Below, in pieces: positions 11,312-23,597 of a stretch of DNA of 64,000 nt; positions within the stretch are counted from its first letter, which is position 1; every line of letters starts with the position of its first letter. Both the position numbers and the translations under genes were made by a program. Under the pieces are notes generated by a model that saw nothing but the letters and a program-made list of their open reading frames with translations, did no database searches and had not been told where the DNA came from. The stretch lies in the NCBI GenBank assembly GCA_022225965.2, contig JAKJXP020000023.1:1-64000 (forward strand), read 5' to 3'. The DNA comes from Diatrype stigma. Its lineage: Eukaryota > Ascomycota > Sordariomycetes > Xylariales > Diatrypaceae.

Positions 11312-14063
11312 ATGGCGCCCGCCAGCCGACCCGCCACGACGGGCTACGAGCGCCTAGCCCAGGCCGACCAGTTCAGCGACGAAGACTCCGAAACCGAAGG
11401 CCACCAGCAGCAGCAGCTCTCGCAGAGCTTCGCCTCACTGCAGAACCAACAGCCGGCGCAATACGCGCCGATCACGAGGCCGCGGGCGCACTCGGGGATG
11501 ACGTCTCCGAAAGCCCTGCTGTCCCGCGATCTCGCCCTCCGAGCTGCCGCATCGTCATCGAGCAACAACAACAACAACAATGCCACCATAACCACCGGGG
11601 GCCTCCGACGGGGCCGATCGAACTCGGGGGTCGACCTCAAGGCGATCAACGCCCGGCTCGAGCGGTGGGCCGAGGAGATCGCGTCGAAGTTCAAGAAGCG
11701 TGGGGGGCGGGCCGGCCGCGGGGATGACGACGGGGAGGAGGAGCGGCTGGAGATCGTGTACAGCGTGTTCCAGGCGCCGGACGGGGTGCGGCCGGTGACG
11801 GCGGAGGCGTTCGCGGCGCTGCCCGAGCCGGCCATGTCGCGCGACGAGTTCGACCGCATCGTCGGGAGCGTGCGCACCGCCATCGACCAGGGCATGCACC
11901 CGAGCATGATCACGCAGGGCAGCTCGGGCAGCTACTTCGCGCGCAACACCGACGGCAAGATCGTCGGCGTCTTCAAGCCCAAGGACGAGGAGCCCTACGC
12001 CGCTGGCAACCCAAAGTGGAACAAGTGGATACACCGGAACCTGTTCCCCTGCTTCTTCGGCAGAGCATGGTACGCTTTTCCCCTTATCTTATAATGGCTG
12101 TTATTGTAATTCTCTATATAGTACATTACGTCACGTCACGAACTAACCCAACCCTCTCTACAGCCTGATCCCCAACCTATCCTACGTGAGCGAAGCGGCC
12201 GCGTACACGCTTGACTGCCAGCTGCGGACGAACCTGGTGCCGCATACCGAGGTCATCTACCTGTCGTCCAAGTCGTTCCACTACCCGTTCTGGGACCGGC
12301 GCGCCTTCTATAGGAAGAAGAAGCCGCTCCCGGCCAAACCCGGCAGCTTCCAGGTCTTCCTCAAGGGCTTCAAGGACGCCAACGTCTTCCTGCGCGAGAA
12401 CCCCTGGCCCGAGCAGTACTGGTCCGGCTTCCGCGGCGGGAGCTACGGCTACGGCTACGGTAGCAACAGTACCAGCAACGACGTGCACCGGAACCGGCGG
12501 CGGCGGACCCGATGGGCTGAAAACTGCCGGCCAACGACGAGCCGCCGACGCAGGACCAGGACCGGCGCCGGCGGTGGTGGCGTTTCGGATAACTTCGATA
12601 GCGATGACGACGACGGAAGCGACGACGGCAGCGGGCACAGCGCGGCTGAAGCGCGGCCGCCGGGGCCGGACAACTTCGTGTGGACGGAGACGCTGAAGCA
12701 GTCGTTCCGGGAGGAGCTCGAGAAGCTGGTGATCCTCGACTACATCATGCGGAACACAGACCGGGGCCTGGACAACTGGATGATTAAGGTCGACTGGGAG
12801 GCGCAGGCGGTCGCGATCGTATCGGAGCCGCCACAGCTCAACACGGATGTCGGGGAGGAGGATGCGGATGATGACAACGAGCAGCCGGCGAGACCGGTGG
12901 ATTTCCCGCAGAGGAAATCTCCTAGGAGCAGCGTGCCAACACCACATCCCTACAAGGCCCAGCAGCCGATGAGCGCCAACGGAGCCGCGGCGACCCCTAA
13001 AGTGCCGGATCCGAAGATCTCTATAGGCGCGATAGACAACTCATTATCATGGCCTTGGAAACACCCGGATGCATGGCGAAGGTAAGAAACAAGAAGATGT
13101 TCCAATGCTGCTACGACTATATCTATCTACTGTTCTATTTACTCTGAGCTAACAAAAACGTGGCACAGTTTCCCGTTCGGCTGGCTCTTCCTACCGGTCG
13201 ACCTTATCGGTCGCCCGTTCTCCCAGAAAACGCGAGACCACTTCTTGCCCCTCCTGACGTCAAGCCAGTGGTGGAGCGAGACGCAGTACGCGCTGCGGAA
13301 GGATTTCCAGATCGACAAGGACTTCCAGGAGAAGATGTTCTCGCGCCAGATCGCCGTGATGAAGGGCCAGGCCTGGAACGTGGTCGAGACGCTCAAGACG
13401 CCGGACCACGGCCCGCTCGAGCTTACGCGGCGGCCGCGGGTGTGCGTCTGGGACGACCTCGTCGACGTCCCGGTCGCCGTGCCGATGCGCGTCACGTCGT
13501 CGACCGAGATACGGCGCAAGGCCGGGCCGGAGCTGCGGGAAGCGGCCGCCGAGGAGGAGATGGACATCGGCGCTGCGAACTCGTCCTCAGCCGCGAGCAA
13601 GTTGCAAGGGGAAGACCTCCTAGGCCTCGCCAGCCCCCTGCCGCACCCCGGGCGGTTCGAGCTGACTACTAGTCCTCCTCGGGCACCATCACCTGAGGGC
13701 GCCGAAAACCATTCACGGAGCGCGTCGAATGGGCACTCAGCTGACAGCGCCGCCGCCGACGCCCTGAACTCGCCCGAGTCCCGGCCAACAATTGGTGGCT
13801 ACGTACCGCGAACGAGCTACCAGGGCCCGTCGCGGCCACAGCTCAACATGTACACGCCGCGGCGGGAGCGAGGCTTCTCGTTCAACTCGCGGCAGAACGG
13901 GCACTCCATCGCGCAGCGGCTCCACGGCTACGACGTGGACGATGACATGGAAGGGGATCTGGGGTACGCCGCGGCAGAGGGCATGGAAGGCAACAGGCGG
14001 AAAGTCATCGTGGAGAGGCTGGAGACGGTCAAGGCCCGCAACCCCGTGTTTTCCTGGTGCTGA
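11312..14063 (+). CDS. LSB6: Type II phosphatidylinositol 4-kinase
   Basis: CDS join(11312..12069, 12164..13081, 13169..14063), 856 residues. Both introns are GT-AG with AACTAAC and GAGCTAAC branch sites. The enzyme phosphorylates phosphatidylinositol to PI4P on endosomal/vacuolar and plasma membranes. Kinase hallmarks are the nucleotide loop GSSGSYFARN and the lysine-containing GVFKPKDEEPY (~200-225), a cysteine-bearing membrane segment FPCFFGRAC (~247-255; type II kinases are palmitoylated at a related Cys-rich motif), the catalytic DYIMRNTDRGLDNW (~445-460) and the metal-binding IGAIDNSLSWPWKHP (~540). The N-terminal ~150 residues are low-complexity. A Gly/Tyr/Arg/Asp-rich insertion (~345-420) interrupts the kinase domain. 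The protein ends in FSWC. It is much longer than yeast Lsb6 because of these insertions and a disordered C-terminal half. Confidence 0.95.
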
Positions 14064-17000
14064 TCAACGAGGCGGAGTCACCCGAAAGAAGAAGGAAAGA
14101 AGGAAAGAAACGCGGAGCAAGAGAACTCAGGCGTCAGGTCGCCAAAGACCCAGGCCGTGGGCCATGATAGACGTGTTTCAATCGACAGAACCAGCTAAGC
14201 GAGGAGGGGGGGCTGGGGAAAAGAAACCCAACTGTACCAACGCGGATATAGCGCATGACGGCAGGGAAGAAAGCAGAAAAAGCAAGACAAGGAAACCACA
14301 ACGGTTCCGCATAACAGCATAGCAATTGCATGGGTACATTCAGATATGGATGGGACGATAGATGGCATGGCATGTCTAGGCAGGCATTCGCATATGTACG
14401 CTACTAGAATTAGAGGCCGAAGGAGGTCAAGGAAACGGAACAGAAAGAAGGCGGGAATTTTTTGGGAGTGTATGGAACCTTTGGGCATTGGAGGGGGAAG
14501 GGGACATGTCATCATTGCCATGGTTGTTGTTGTATCGAGGCCAGAAAGGGGGGCCTAGTGTACATTTTCTACGTGCAGGAAAGGAGGAGTAGGTAGCGTA
14601 GCGTGCACAGCGCAGCACAGCGCAGCGCAGCGTCACCCGGCATCCGTTCGTTTCGCCCCCTCGGTTCAGGCGGAGTAACGGCATCCCACGGTTCCTTTGG
14701 GTTCGCTTTTGGGGTAGGCATTGGTTGTTTTGGGGAAAGGGAAAGGGGGGGTTGTAGAGCAGCAGCAGTAGCAGCAGCAGCAGCAGGAAGCAGCAAGCAG
14801 TAGAAAGCCATGCGAGAAGCAATGCGATGCCACATCCGGTGGTCTGTTTACCGGAAATCCCACGAGGGTCCTGCTGTTCGCAGCGATTGGTAGCCCAGTA
14901 GTCGTAGCAGCTGTAGTGCCACAGCCACACGGTACCGTGACAATGAACAGACCATGCTCTCTCCCAATTTCAAATCTTGGACATACTACGAGAGGGGCCG
15001 GCAGCAGCAAGCAGGGACAGGACTTCGGGCGCGGAAGCAGCTGGAAAAGCAAACGCAGAAAGCGGGTGCTCAGTACCCACCGATGCGATGCACGCCACTG
15101 CTTTCCGCGGGATGATGCGAGATGTCCGATCAGAAAGGATTCCTAAACGACGAGGGTAAAGTGGCCGCCGAAAGTGGCCGTCCCGCCAGCCCGCCCTGCT
15201 GCGACCGGGGCAGAAGTTGACAGGTCATTCCGTGACACCGTGGCTCCGGCGCGGTGTAGCCGGTGTATGTACAGGGCAAGTTACGATCTGTCGCGGGAGA
15301 TCAACCCCTGGAACGGACCGGGTAGCGCAGCGCGTCCTGTCGCGTTGCGTCGGCTTGCTGCTGTGGCCCTTTCCTCGTCTCCTGCTCCCCATCCATCTCG
15401 CAACGGATCGCCCTCCCTCAGAAGAGACCACCTGCCCAGACCAATCACCGCACCTCGCCTCACCGAAGAGGGGAGGGAGATGCTGCCAAGGAGCTCGAAA
15501 CATGCACCGGCCTTGAAAGAAAAAAACGCTCTCAGGCTAGGGAGAACCCAAGGCCAGTGAGGGGGTGTGCAGTTGTGACGTTACCCTGTGAGATAGAGCT
15601 GGAGGGCTGGCAAGATGACGTGTAAGTTCCCCTGGTAATGACAGCCTGGCAGTCCTATCAAGATGTTGCATACAGTAGAGTATACGTAGAGTGTAGTTGT
15701 CATGACGGCAAAATGGGCTGACCGGAATATCTGCCTTCATGGCTTATCTTTGCTGCACGAGGAACGGGACGTTGGGTCCACTCTTATCCTGGGACCCCAC
15801 GATGCTATGCATATAATATTAATAGCTCTCTCGAAAGAAGATCCAGGCATATGATGTAGCGTGCTGGGCAGAGCGTGGAAGCATGAGTAAAAAGATGCTT
15901 CGGATTGCATGAGAAGTGCAGCGCAGGCCCCGCCGCTAGGAGGATAGCCTATCATCAGCAAGCCGGAATGTGATATCGACCTCCATCGAATATATTCTAT
16001 TCACCGACTACTACTAATCATTGTTACGCTCCTGCATACAGAACGTGCGGTATGGGTTTGTAGCGGCATTGAACCAAAGATACGGAACGGATTTGGGCAA
16101 CGTGCCGCCCTCATATGTCGATATTTGTCCGGCAACGCGGGCAACGCGAAGAGCGGCGCATACGAATGCAGGGTCCATTGGTGGGACTGGTGGGAGTCGT
16201 GATCAACTCACGGTGGTGTGGGATGAGTTGATCGAATGATTGGGGCCTGGTTCCAGCATTCTGGTACACGCCGGTCCGTCGTGGCATAATTAGCTGTAAA
16301 AGAAGCAGATTAGACTCGACGGCGGCATAATTAGCAAGGTGACAACCCTGCCTCTCGCGTGGGACCCTTAAAAAGAGTCCGAGCCCAGATCCATCCTGAT
16401 GGGTCAGGAAACTTCACGATATCCAATGCTTCAGACTGCCAAGTCTCGAGTTACCTCATAGCAGTCCCGCCTATGCTTTCATATATCGAGGTTGATACCT
16501 GATTTGCATTATTTGTGTAACGGCACCAACTCCGTGGTGTAAAGGGGGGCGGTACGGTGGGCTCGAGTCTTGGGGCTGTTGGTTATTGACCAGGCGAACG
16601 TCAAATCTCCCATAGACCCCATTTTTACTTGATGCCGTGTGAATGGCAGGGCAAACAGAAGCGGGGACCGAAATGGGAGAGGTGCAGGAGGAGTTGCAGG
16701 TCTAGTCGTCACTCCAAGCTGACATTGTTACGAGACGAGAAGAGCGTCGTTTCGTCATCTAGGGATGACTACAGTTAGTTATAGGATACGACCCGATACT
16801 CTGGTACACGCTAATGCATGTCTATCATGGATTAGACACAAAATAGCGAAGACTGACGGTTCCAAGGTCCGAGTACGTGGTACCGTCAGATTTACGAACT
16901 CTCACAACGCCGTTTTATTACTCCCTGGGCTCGTAGAGCCTACGGGTACCCAGAGTCCAGGGCTCTCGGTAGCTATGAACAGCAGTAACACGCAGTATGC

Positions 17001-19467
17001 GTTGTGAAAGAGATCAACCGTAGAACCCGACAGCCCGGGTCATCTCGGGCGGTATGGGTAGCGAGATGGATGTGGGTCTCTACTTAGGTATGAAGTGTCG
17101 AGCGGCTTGTGCGGGGAACTGGCCAAGGTTCGCTTATCAGATGAATGCTGATGGGGGTTTTAAACTCTTTCTATGTCTTGAGAGAACTCGTTGGGACATG
17201 ATCTTGTGTGGTACGTTTCACTATGCCTCAACTAGGCTCTAGTTATCATACTGAAAGATATTCGCTCTTCCAAGAACGCAAAAGTTTCGATTAGGCTAGA
17301 TAATACCGTGTAAATCAGCCAGAGGCGGTCAAACATAAAACCCAAGCAGTGGGCTGGCGGGGAAAGTGGTGGTCTTGATATAGTCATATGCCAAGATAGC
17401 GAGTCGAGTGCCCAAGTCAGCAGTGGCCTAGTGATAATTTCTCCAGGAAACCAGGTCAAGATCTTTGGAAGATCTATGGGGCTTGTTACTGTACGACTGA
17501 CTACCCCCGCAGTGCTGGCTCTGTTGTTTGTTGAAGCTTAGGTTGGTTTAGTAATCCCTATAAACTCCCTTTTCTCGGTTTAAAAGACGAGTCAACAGGC
17601 CGTAAACTATCCAGTGATAGTGAAACAGCACTACCATCCAAGGATTAGTTTCCGATCATCCGTTCATGAGCAGGGGGCTCGATCTCCAGTCCCGTAGCGA
17701 GTAGCCCTGAAACCCTCGCTTTGGCAAGTATATGTCATATGTCGTAACTAGGCCTCTCAGTTGTAGATATATGAAGTACAACGGGCTGAACGGCAGTGCG
17801 CCCGGGGCTTCAATGGCCTTTTGGCGATGTGTTGGCGGCTTATGAGGAGTCATAATTGGCAAGGGTGGTAATATCAGCTTCTAAGATCGCCAGCCGAGAT
17901 TCGTTATTCCCATAAGCCGCGCCGGCCGTCTTCACATTTCCGTGCATAAACACTAGTGGTAAGTGGATGTATCCCGTCCACTTTAACCTCATTACTACTA
18001 TCAACCCATAGCCGAGGGCAGTGGATGATCTCTACCCATCCTTATCCTTGTCCATCATGCCGAATTGCTGATGAAAGCGTCCTTCTAGAAATGGGTTTAT
18101 AGTCGCACTGGTTTTCCTTCGGGAGCCAAAGGTTTCAAAGGCCAGCTGGGGTTCCCCAGGCCAACCTGATCGCTCTAACTACGAAGTAGTAGGTCCCTAT
18201 TACCTTCCTCCCATCATGGAATAGAACGATTCCAGAAAGGAAAAGTCCCGAAGGCGTGGCAATCCCAAGTTTCCGGGAAGGATTCTGAGTGTGGATGGTA
18301 TTTGTCCGCTTAGCATAAGGTACTCTCATCCCATTGGCCTGTACTTGCTGCTTCTGCTGTGCAACCCGTTGGGACTTCCCTGAAACCAGCTAGGTACCTT
18401 GGGTCTAGGTCATTCTGGAGGCCGATGAAGTGACGACATGTTGTCCCATTGCATTTATTTATAAGCTGTTCATGGAAACACCCTAACTTGGCCAGTCTGG
18501 ATTTGTATATGCTGGAGTACCTACGCTTCAGACCGACCCATGGTGAGGCCAAGCTCCCCCGTTCGGTGGACTGGAGTCTCCGAGTGTCACGTACAGGTGC
18601 GGCAGCGGCACACCCTGGCTAACATACGCACTATAGAACGGAGGAGTGTAAATAGCGTCGGTCGATGAGTTGAGTATGTTGATCGTCAGGCCTGTCCACC
18701 TAGCCCAATCAGACCAGACTCGAGGCCCCTTTCCGCGCTAGTAGGTCTGCAGGCTTCACAAAACTTCGCAGCAAAGGAAGTGAAGTCCCATTGGTGGACC
18801 AGCACTTTACACTAGAGCCTGACGAGAATTAACTCCTCATGATACTAGTGTCATGATGAATACCTCACAATCGCGGTAACTCTTCGTCCACTTCTACTGG
18901 TAGAGCTGGACGTCATCGCCAATGAAAAGAGTTATGACCGGCAGCGGAGAAGAGCCCAAAGGTATGCTCGTGGACTCCAATGCTGCCCACAAGGTAACAT
19001 CCGTACTGGGTTTGCTATGTGGAGAGGCTGCAGCCGTGACACCTAAGGTTGGCAACAATATAATCATGGAGGGCGAGGCCTTCTGTAGTAAACCTTTAGC
19101 CAACGTTGGGAATGTGTGAACTAAGCATTGGGTCCACACACGCCTGCCTTTACAGCACAATTCTTCTGCCTAGACGGCGCATGTCGTTATCAGACACGTG
19201 TAGGATGAGCGCCCAGGAATTTATATTCTGCTGGTGAGCGCCCGAGTCGGTGGCCCCAGTGCCTGCCTCTAAGACCTGTCGCTAGGACTTTATGCACTGT
19301 ATGACAGTATATTTCTTTTGCACATATATTAGCGCAGCAGAACCCACAGGCTCCGTCCGCAAGTCCATATCGATACCCTGTGAACAAGACATCTCCTTTT
19401 ACAGGGGAAGCCTTTTGAGATCCCCGAAGGTCTTTCAAGATATCCGAGGATAGTGCGAAGACTAAAA
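14064..19467. other. Gene-poor tract, first part
   Basis: This is 5.4 kb without a gene I can support. The 3' flank of LSB6 contains a CAG/GCA run (14758-14790) and a GC-rich patch at 15160-15560 that is open in several frames on both strands but resembles nothing. From 15.6 kb the sequence is AT-richer, with only frames below ~90 codons. The last bases must hold the promoter of the methyltransferase starting at 19468. I looked for transposase or reverse transcriptase motifs and saw none. Confidence 0.5.
14758..14790. repeat. CAG/GCA trinucleotide run
   Basis: Imperfect AGC repeat, interrupted once by AGT, in the 3' flank of LSB6. It falls in no supported coding region. Confidence 0.7.
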
Positions 19468-21212
19468 ATGGCCAGGTACGGATCTTGGTTTCGATGGTAT
19501 CTCCACGATGCTGACATGACGGCAGCAACGAAGATGACGAGCATTTTCAGACGTTCGAATACTTCAACAGAGACTATCACCGCCTAGCTGTCGAAAACAA
19601 CATATATTTGGTTCCATTTGATGAGGTAAAACTGAATATACGATTCCTCGATCGCTAGTTCAAGGCTCACAGAGATTTGATTTGTCCAGTACGAATGCGA
19701 GCGCCTGCACATCCAGCACGAGGCTTTGTTGATTCTGTTCGACAATAGATTAATATTCCCGAGAATACACTCGTTGCGGAGGGTTCTAGATTGCGGTTGC
19801 GGCCCAGCATCGTGGAGTTGGGCAGTGGCGGAGGCGCATCCACGTTGCGAGGCAAGTATGATTGCTTTTCCCTCAGAGTTGTATGTTTTTGTTTCCTACG
19901 TGATTTGCACGTATAATGTCGACGAGGGAACTGCTTGGGTTTGCTGAATAGAATGGTTATAAGTCCGGTATTGTCATAACCCCCTAGCACTACCCAAGAG
20001 AATCTTCCCTACAATACTCCCAATCAGCTTGACCACAACAAGCCTAAGCTTGAGTCGCATTCAGATCAGACGAGGAAAGGCCAATCCACGGAGAGGAATG
20101 TGTATTGCACCTTCGTTGTCATTTTGTCCATTCTTCTTTTCTGACACTCGCTAAAATGGATGAGGATGCAGGTTGTTGGCATCGATGTATGCCCATACTC
20201 GACTTGGTGGTCGCCAAGCATTCCCCAGAACCTACGGTTTGAGCTTTTCGACCTGAACAACGGGTAAAGACACCTATGATACCGAAACGAACGTGATGGA
20301 AGTTGATATCTTGCTGCTAGTCTCACACCAATCCAAGCCAATGAGTTCGACCTAGTCAACAGTAGGCTAATAGCTGGTGGCATCGATGCCAACCGATGGA
20401 GCGCCTACTTGCGCGATATTCGCCGCGTGCTTCGCCCCGGCGGGTGGTGCCAGTTGGTTGAGATATACTTCAACGCCCAATCTGACAATGCCACTTTGAC
20501 GGACGGTAGGCTCATCGCTGTACATGCATCAGTGGGGAGGATGCCCTTAGTAACTGTATGAACAGATCATGCACTTCGGCGATGGTCCACGGCATATCTC
20601 CAGGTTATGGGGCAGACCAAAAATCCTCGAGCTCCGGGACAACTCGCCGCGAAGATGAGGGCTGCCGGATTCAGAGAGGTCGAGGAACTGATGTTCCCGC
20701 TGCCGCTGTGTGGCTGGACGAACGGAAGTCGTACGAAGATTGCTTCCTCTAGGTTGGGATCAGGTACTAAGACATGATTCTTAGACGACAGAATGCTCGA
20801 TATCGGCGTCGCAAATCAAGAAAACATCCGGCGCCTACTCGATTCTTTGGCGCTGTACCCCTTCACGACGCAGCTTGGGTAAGCGCTCGGGCTGATGGTG
20901 TCGAAACTGGATTCATGCCTACATGAACCGACTGACACATTTTAGTATGGATCACACGGAGTTCCAACTCCTAGTGGCACAGGCTAGACACGAGGCGTCC
21001 AATCCCGCATTCAAGGTGAGAAGCCTTTGCTGCAAAGTGTACAGCTGGACAGCCGTCGGGGTGTTCATGTGGAAGCTAACAGAGAACGAATGCCTCCAGC
21101 CATATTTTCCACTGTAAGGCTTCATCACCCTGTTCCGTAGGGCTCAGGGGACACTAGCTAACCACCCTTGATTCTTAGATATGTGTGCGTCGGCCGAAAG
21201 GCTAGACATTGA
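19468..21212 (+). CDS. Class I SAM-dependent methyltransferase, ten exons
   Basis: CDS join(19468..19475, 19526..19625, 19690..19851, 20172..20263, 20321..20505, 20566..20727, 20785..20878, 20946..21015, 21100..21113, 21179..21212), 306 residues, in frame throughout. The start gives MASNEDDEHF. Residues ~37-90 read YECERLHIQHE...RLIFPRI...RRVLDCGCGPASW, which holds the SAM motif I, followed by the acidic SAM ribose ligand in VVGIDV. Next come NEFDLVNSRLIAGGI, the post-core DIRRVLRPGGWCQLVEIYF (motifs IV-V), and MRAAGFREVEELMFPLPL. The end NPAFKPYFPLYVCVGRK is the usual fungal C-terminus. This is the fungal UMTA-like family, often found near secondary-metabolite genes, and its substrate is unknown. 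Eight introns are GT-AG. Intron 3 (19852..20171, 320 nt) uses a GC donor, GCAAGT. Exon 1 has 8 coding nt and exon 9 has 14. No neighbouring biosynthetic gene is visible. Confidence 0.82.
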
Positions 21213-21639
21213 ACTTGACGCTAGGATTCTAGTTGCGATTAAGTGATTTAAATGCCCTTTTCGGCGGACGGGCTAGGTTCAAAGCTGCAGCTTAGTTAGA
21301 GGACCAGGCATACTTATTAGTAGAATAAGTAATAGCACTGCTATGTGCCGCTCCAGGAGTTTCCAGGGGGTCGAACTGACATTACATGATGTTTTCCGAT
21401 TAGACGACATGGGTACGTGGATATTGCGACTCTTTGAAAGCTGTCTCTTCGCCGCTAGCTTCCATAACCCACTGAAGAAACATAGACATAGTATATGCCT
21501 AAAGAAAGTACATCTGCATCGTATATGCAGTCAGACAGCTTGAAAACGGACGCATTAAGTTGAAGCGTGATGAAGGGTCGGAAAAGACAGTTTTCTTTTC
21601 AGTATTTCATTATTTCTTTGGCAGGTAATGTTGTGGATG

Positions 21640-21822
21640 GTGAAGGGTAACGGTAACGGTAACGGTGAAGGGCGGAAGGTGAAGGTCGAAATTGTGGGAG
21701 CGAGAGGGAGTGACAGTGGCAGTGGCAGTGGGAGAGTGGGAGAGTGGGAAGGGGCAGGCGGGAGACAGACTGGGACCCGAACACAAGAACCCAGAACCAC
21801 CTGCACCTGCACCTGCACCTAG
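21640..21822. repeat. Cluster of hexanucleotide microsatellites
   Basis: Three different short tandem tracts lie within 180 bases: GGTAAC repeats (21646-21666), GGCAGT/GTGGCA repeats (~21713-21732) and CACCTG repeats (21799-21821). They fall in no supported gene. Confidence 0.7.
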
Positions 21823-23515
21823 CATTGACGTTGAGATAAGGTTTGGGGTGCAAGAGGGAAGGCACGACTAACCTATCCGGCAACTTTCCCACCTTCGCTA
21901 CCCGATCATCGGGTCAGCCAAGCCTGGAAGATGGCATTTCCCGATGGCAGTTCCCCTAATCTCCCCTGCCCTCCCCTACCTAGGCACAACCTTGGTCCTT
22001 GGAACATCTCCATTGTTACCTGCATGCGCCTAATATCAGACCAGCCTCTTATTCGTCCCTTGGCCGTTCCAAGGTTGCATCATGAGTGTTAGTGAGCGCC
22101 TGACTCTGGAAGGCTACGATCCGTTGCGTCCACGCCACGAAGGACTGGCTAAGATCACACGTAGCATACATACCTCCTACCTACATACATATGATATGTG
22201 TACGTTGTATTCGGGGTGAGTCTCTCCAAATACACGCCTACATCACCAGTTCTATCTTAGTACCATCTTAGTACCATACCTATACTCTCCCAGTAGGGCT
22301 TGAGGTTAATACTTGTTTCCAGTGACCAGGAATAGCAGACGCTGATCGTCTCTGGTTCTCCCCCCTCCTTTGCCTTTTGAGGGGGGAGGGGAAATGAGAG
22401 GTGCTCAGCACCACAGGCGACTCTTTTCTGAAGCACAGGCGCGGGCATCTGCTCTAGATCCCGAGTAAAACCAAGATATCGCCTACAACATTGAGGTGTG
22501 AGTGTCAATCTCCCCGTCAACCCTAGGTATCTAGATATATATGCTGCCTGCAATGTTCATGGAGCATCTGCGCGATCGATGGGCGGACGTCTTTCGGATG
22601 GCCGGGGTGTATACTCAAAACGGCGACAATTGGTATGTCGCTGTGCTGTGCTGTGCTGTGCTTGAGTATGGTTGCCAAGACAGAAAGCCAACAACACGTC
22701 CTATAGAATATCCCGGAATTGCTCTTTTCAGCGGGCAGAGTCACATTACGGTCCCGGCGCTGTCTTAGTTAGTTTACCCGGCCTCCCCATTTGCCATCAA
22801 TCACGATTACGTTGAATCCATACTCCACCGGAATTGTGCCCAACGCCAACGCCTGGAACCACAGATTATCAACCCCTGAAAGGGGGGACACCCATCTCTC
22901 AAGGATGTCGATATCTACAGCCAGGGAACCCCAGCTAAATACCCCTACTGAAGGCTTCCTTGGCTGCTGAAGTTCTGGAATGTCTAGGGTTACTGCCTAT
23001 TCGCCGTTACTTGCAGCTATATACTCCACTCATCTCGGTCCAGCCAAAGAGTCGGGATAACAGATGCGGATGGGCAGATTTGCGACGAGATTTCTCACTC
23101 ATACTACTTATCATGCCTCGTTTTCCGGAAGCCCATGTCAATGCTAACATCTCAAAATTACAGGTTCGTTGCGCCTGTAATACAAGCCTTGTTGCTGCGG
23201 AGAAAACCAAGTGTTTTAGGTAAGTCTGTACAGTAATAAGTAGATTATGTCGACTGAAAAGCTTGCTTGACAAGTTGAAGGTGAACCTGGTGAGGATTGA
23301 TTAAGCCCATCATGTCCATGCAGACCCTAGCTTGATAACCCTGAGCCAACTACCGGGGTCCAATTGGCTAATTGACCAATTGGAAGCGTTCCACAAATTG
23401 GCGCCATCTGCATGGGCGGGCAGACAGGCAACCTTGAAACTTTCATTCCTCTTCAAACCCTCACATCCAGAAGCTTGCCAAACAGCGACTAGGAACCCTT
23501 CCTGGGTTGATACGC

Positions 23516-23546
23516 ATACACACACACACATAAACACACACACACG
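23516..23546. repeat. CA dinucleotide run
   Basis: Imperfect (CA)n, interrupted by TAAA, about 50 bases upstream of the AIM41 start codon and therefore probably in its 5' leader or core promoter. Confidence 0.8.
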
Positions 23547-23597
23547 GATCTATCTACCTGATCTCGCCAACAGCGTACCACACATATCCTCTTCACC

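Larger units (their letters stand above)
21213..23597. other. Gene-poor tract, second part
   Basis: This is 2.4 kb between the methyltransferase and AIM41. It includes hexamer-type microsatellites at 21640-21822, a TGTGC pentamer run at 22640-22661 and a CA run just upstream of AIM41. Open frames are shorter than 100 codons and unrecognisable. A stretch at 22541-22660 is open on plus (MEHLRDRWADVFRMAG) and could be an exon, but I find no partner exon. Confidence 0.5.

Noticed and set aside
12177..12947. 256-codon minus-strand frame over LSB6 exon 2
   Set aside because: Antisense shadow; the plus strand contains the catalytic DRGLDNW motif and correct splice sites.
14346..15560. Overlapping Cys/Leu-rich and Arg-rich frames downstream of LSB6
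   Set aside because: They arise from CAG repeats and GC-rich DNA, are open in opposite strands at once, and lack any conserved motif.
18894..19160. Frames on both strands just upstream of the methyltransferase
   Set aside because: Under 90 codons each, no recognisable domain, and no in-frame splice connection to the methyltransferase start.
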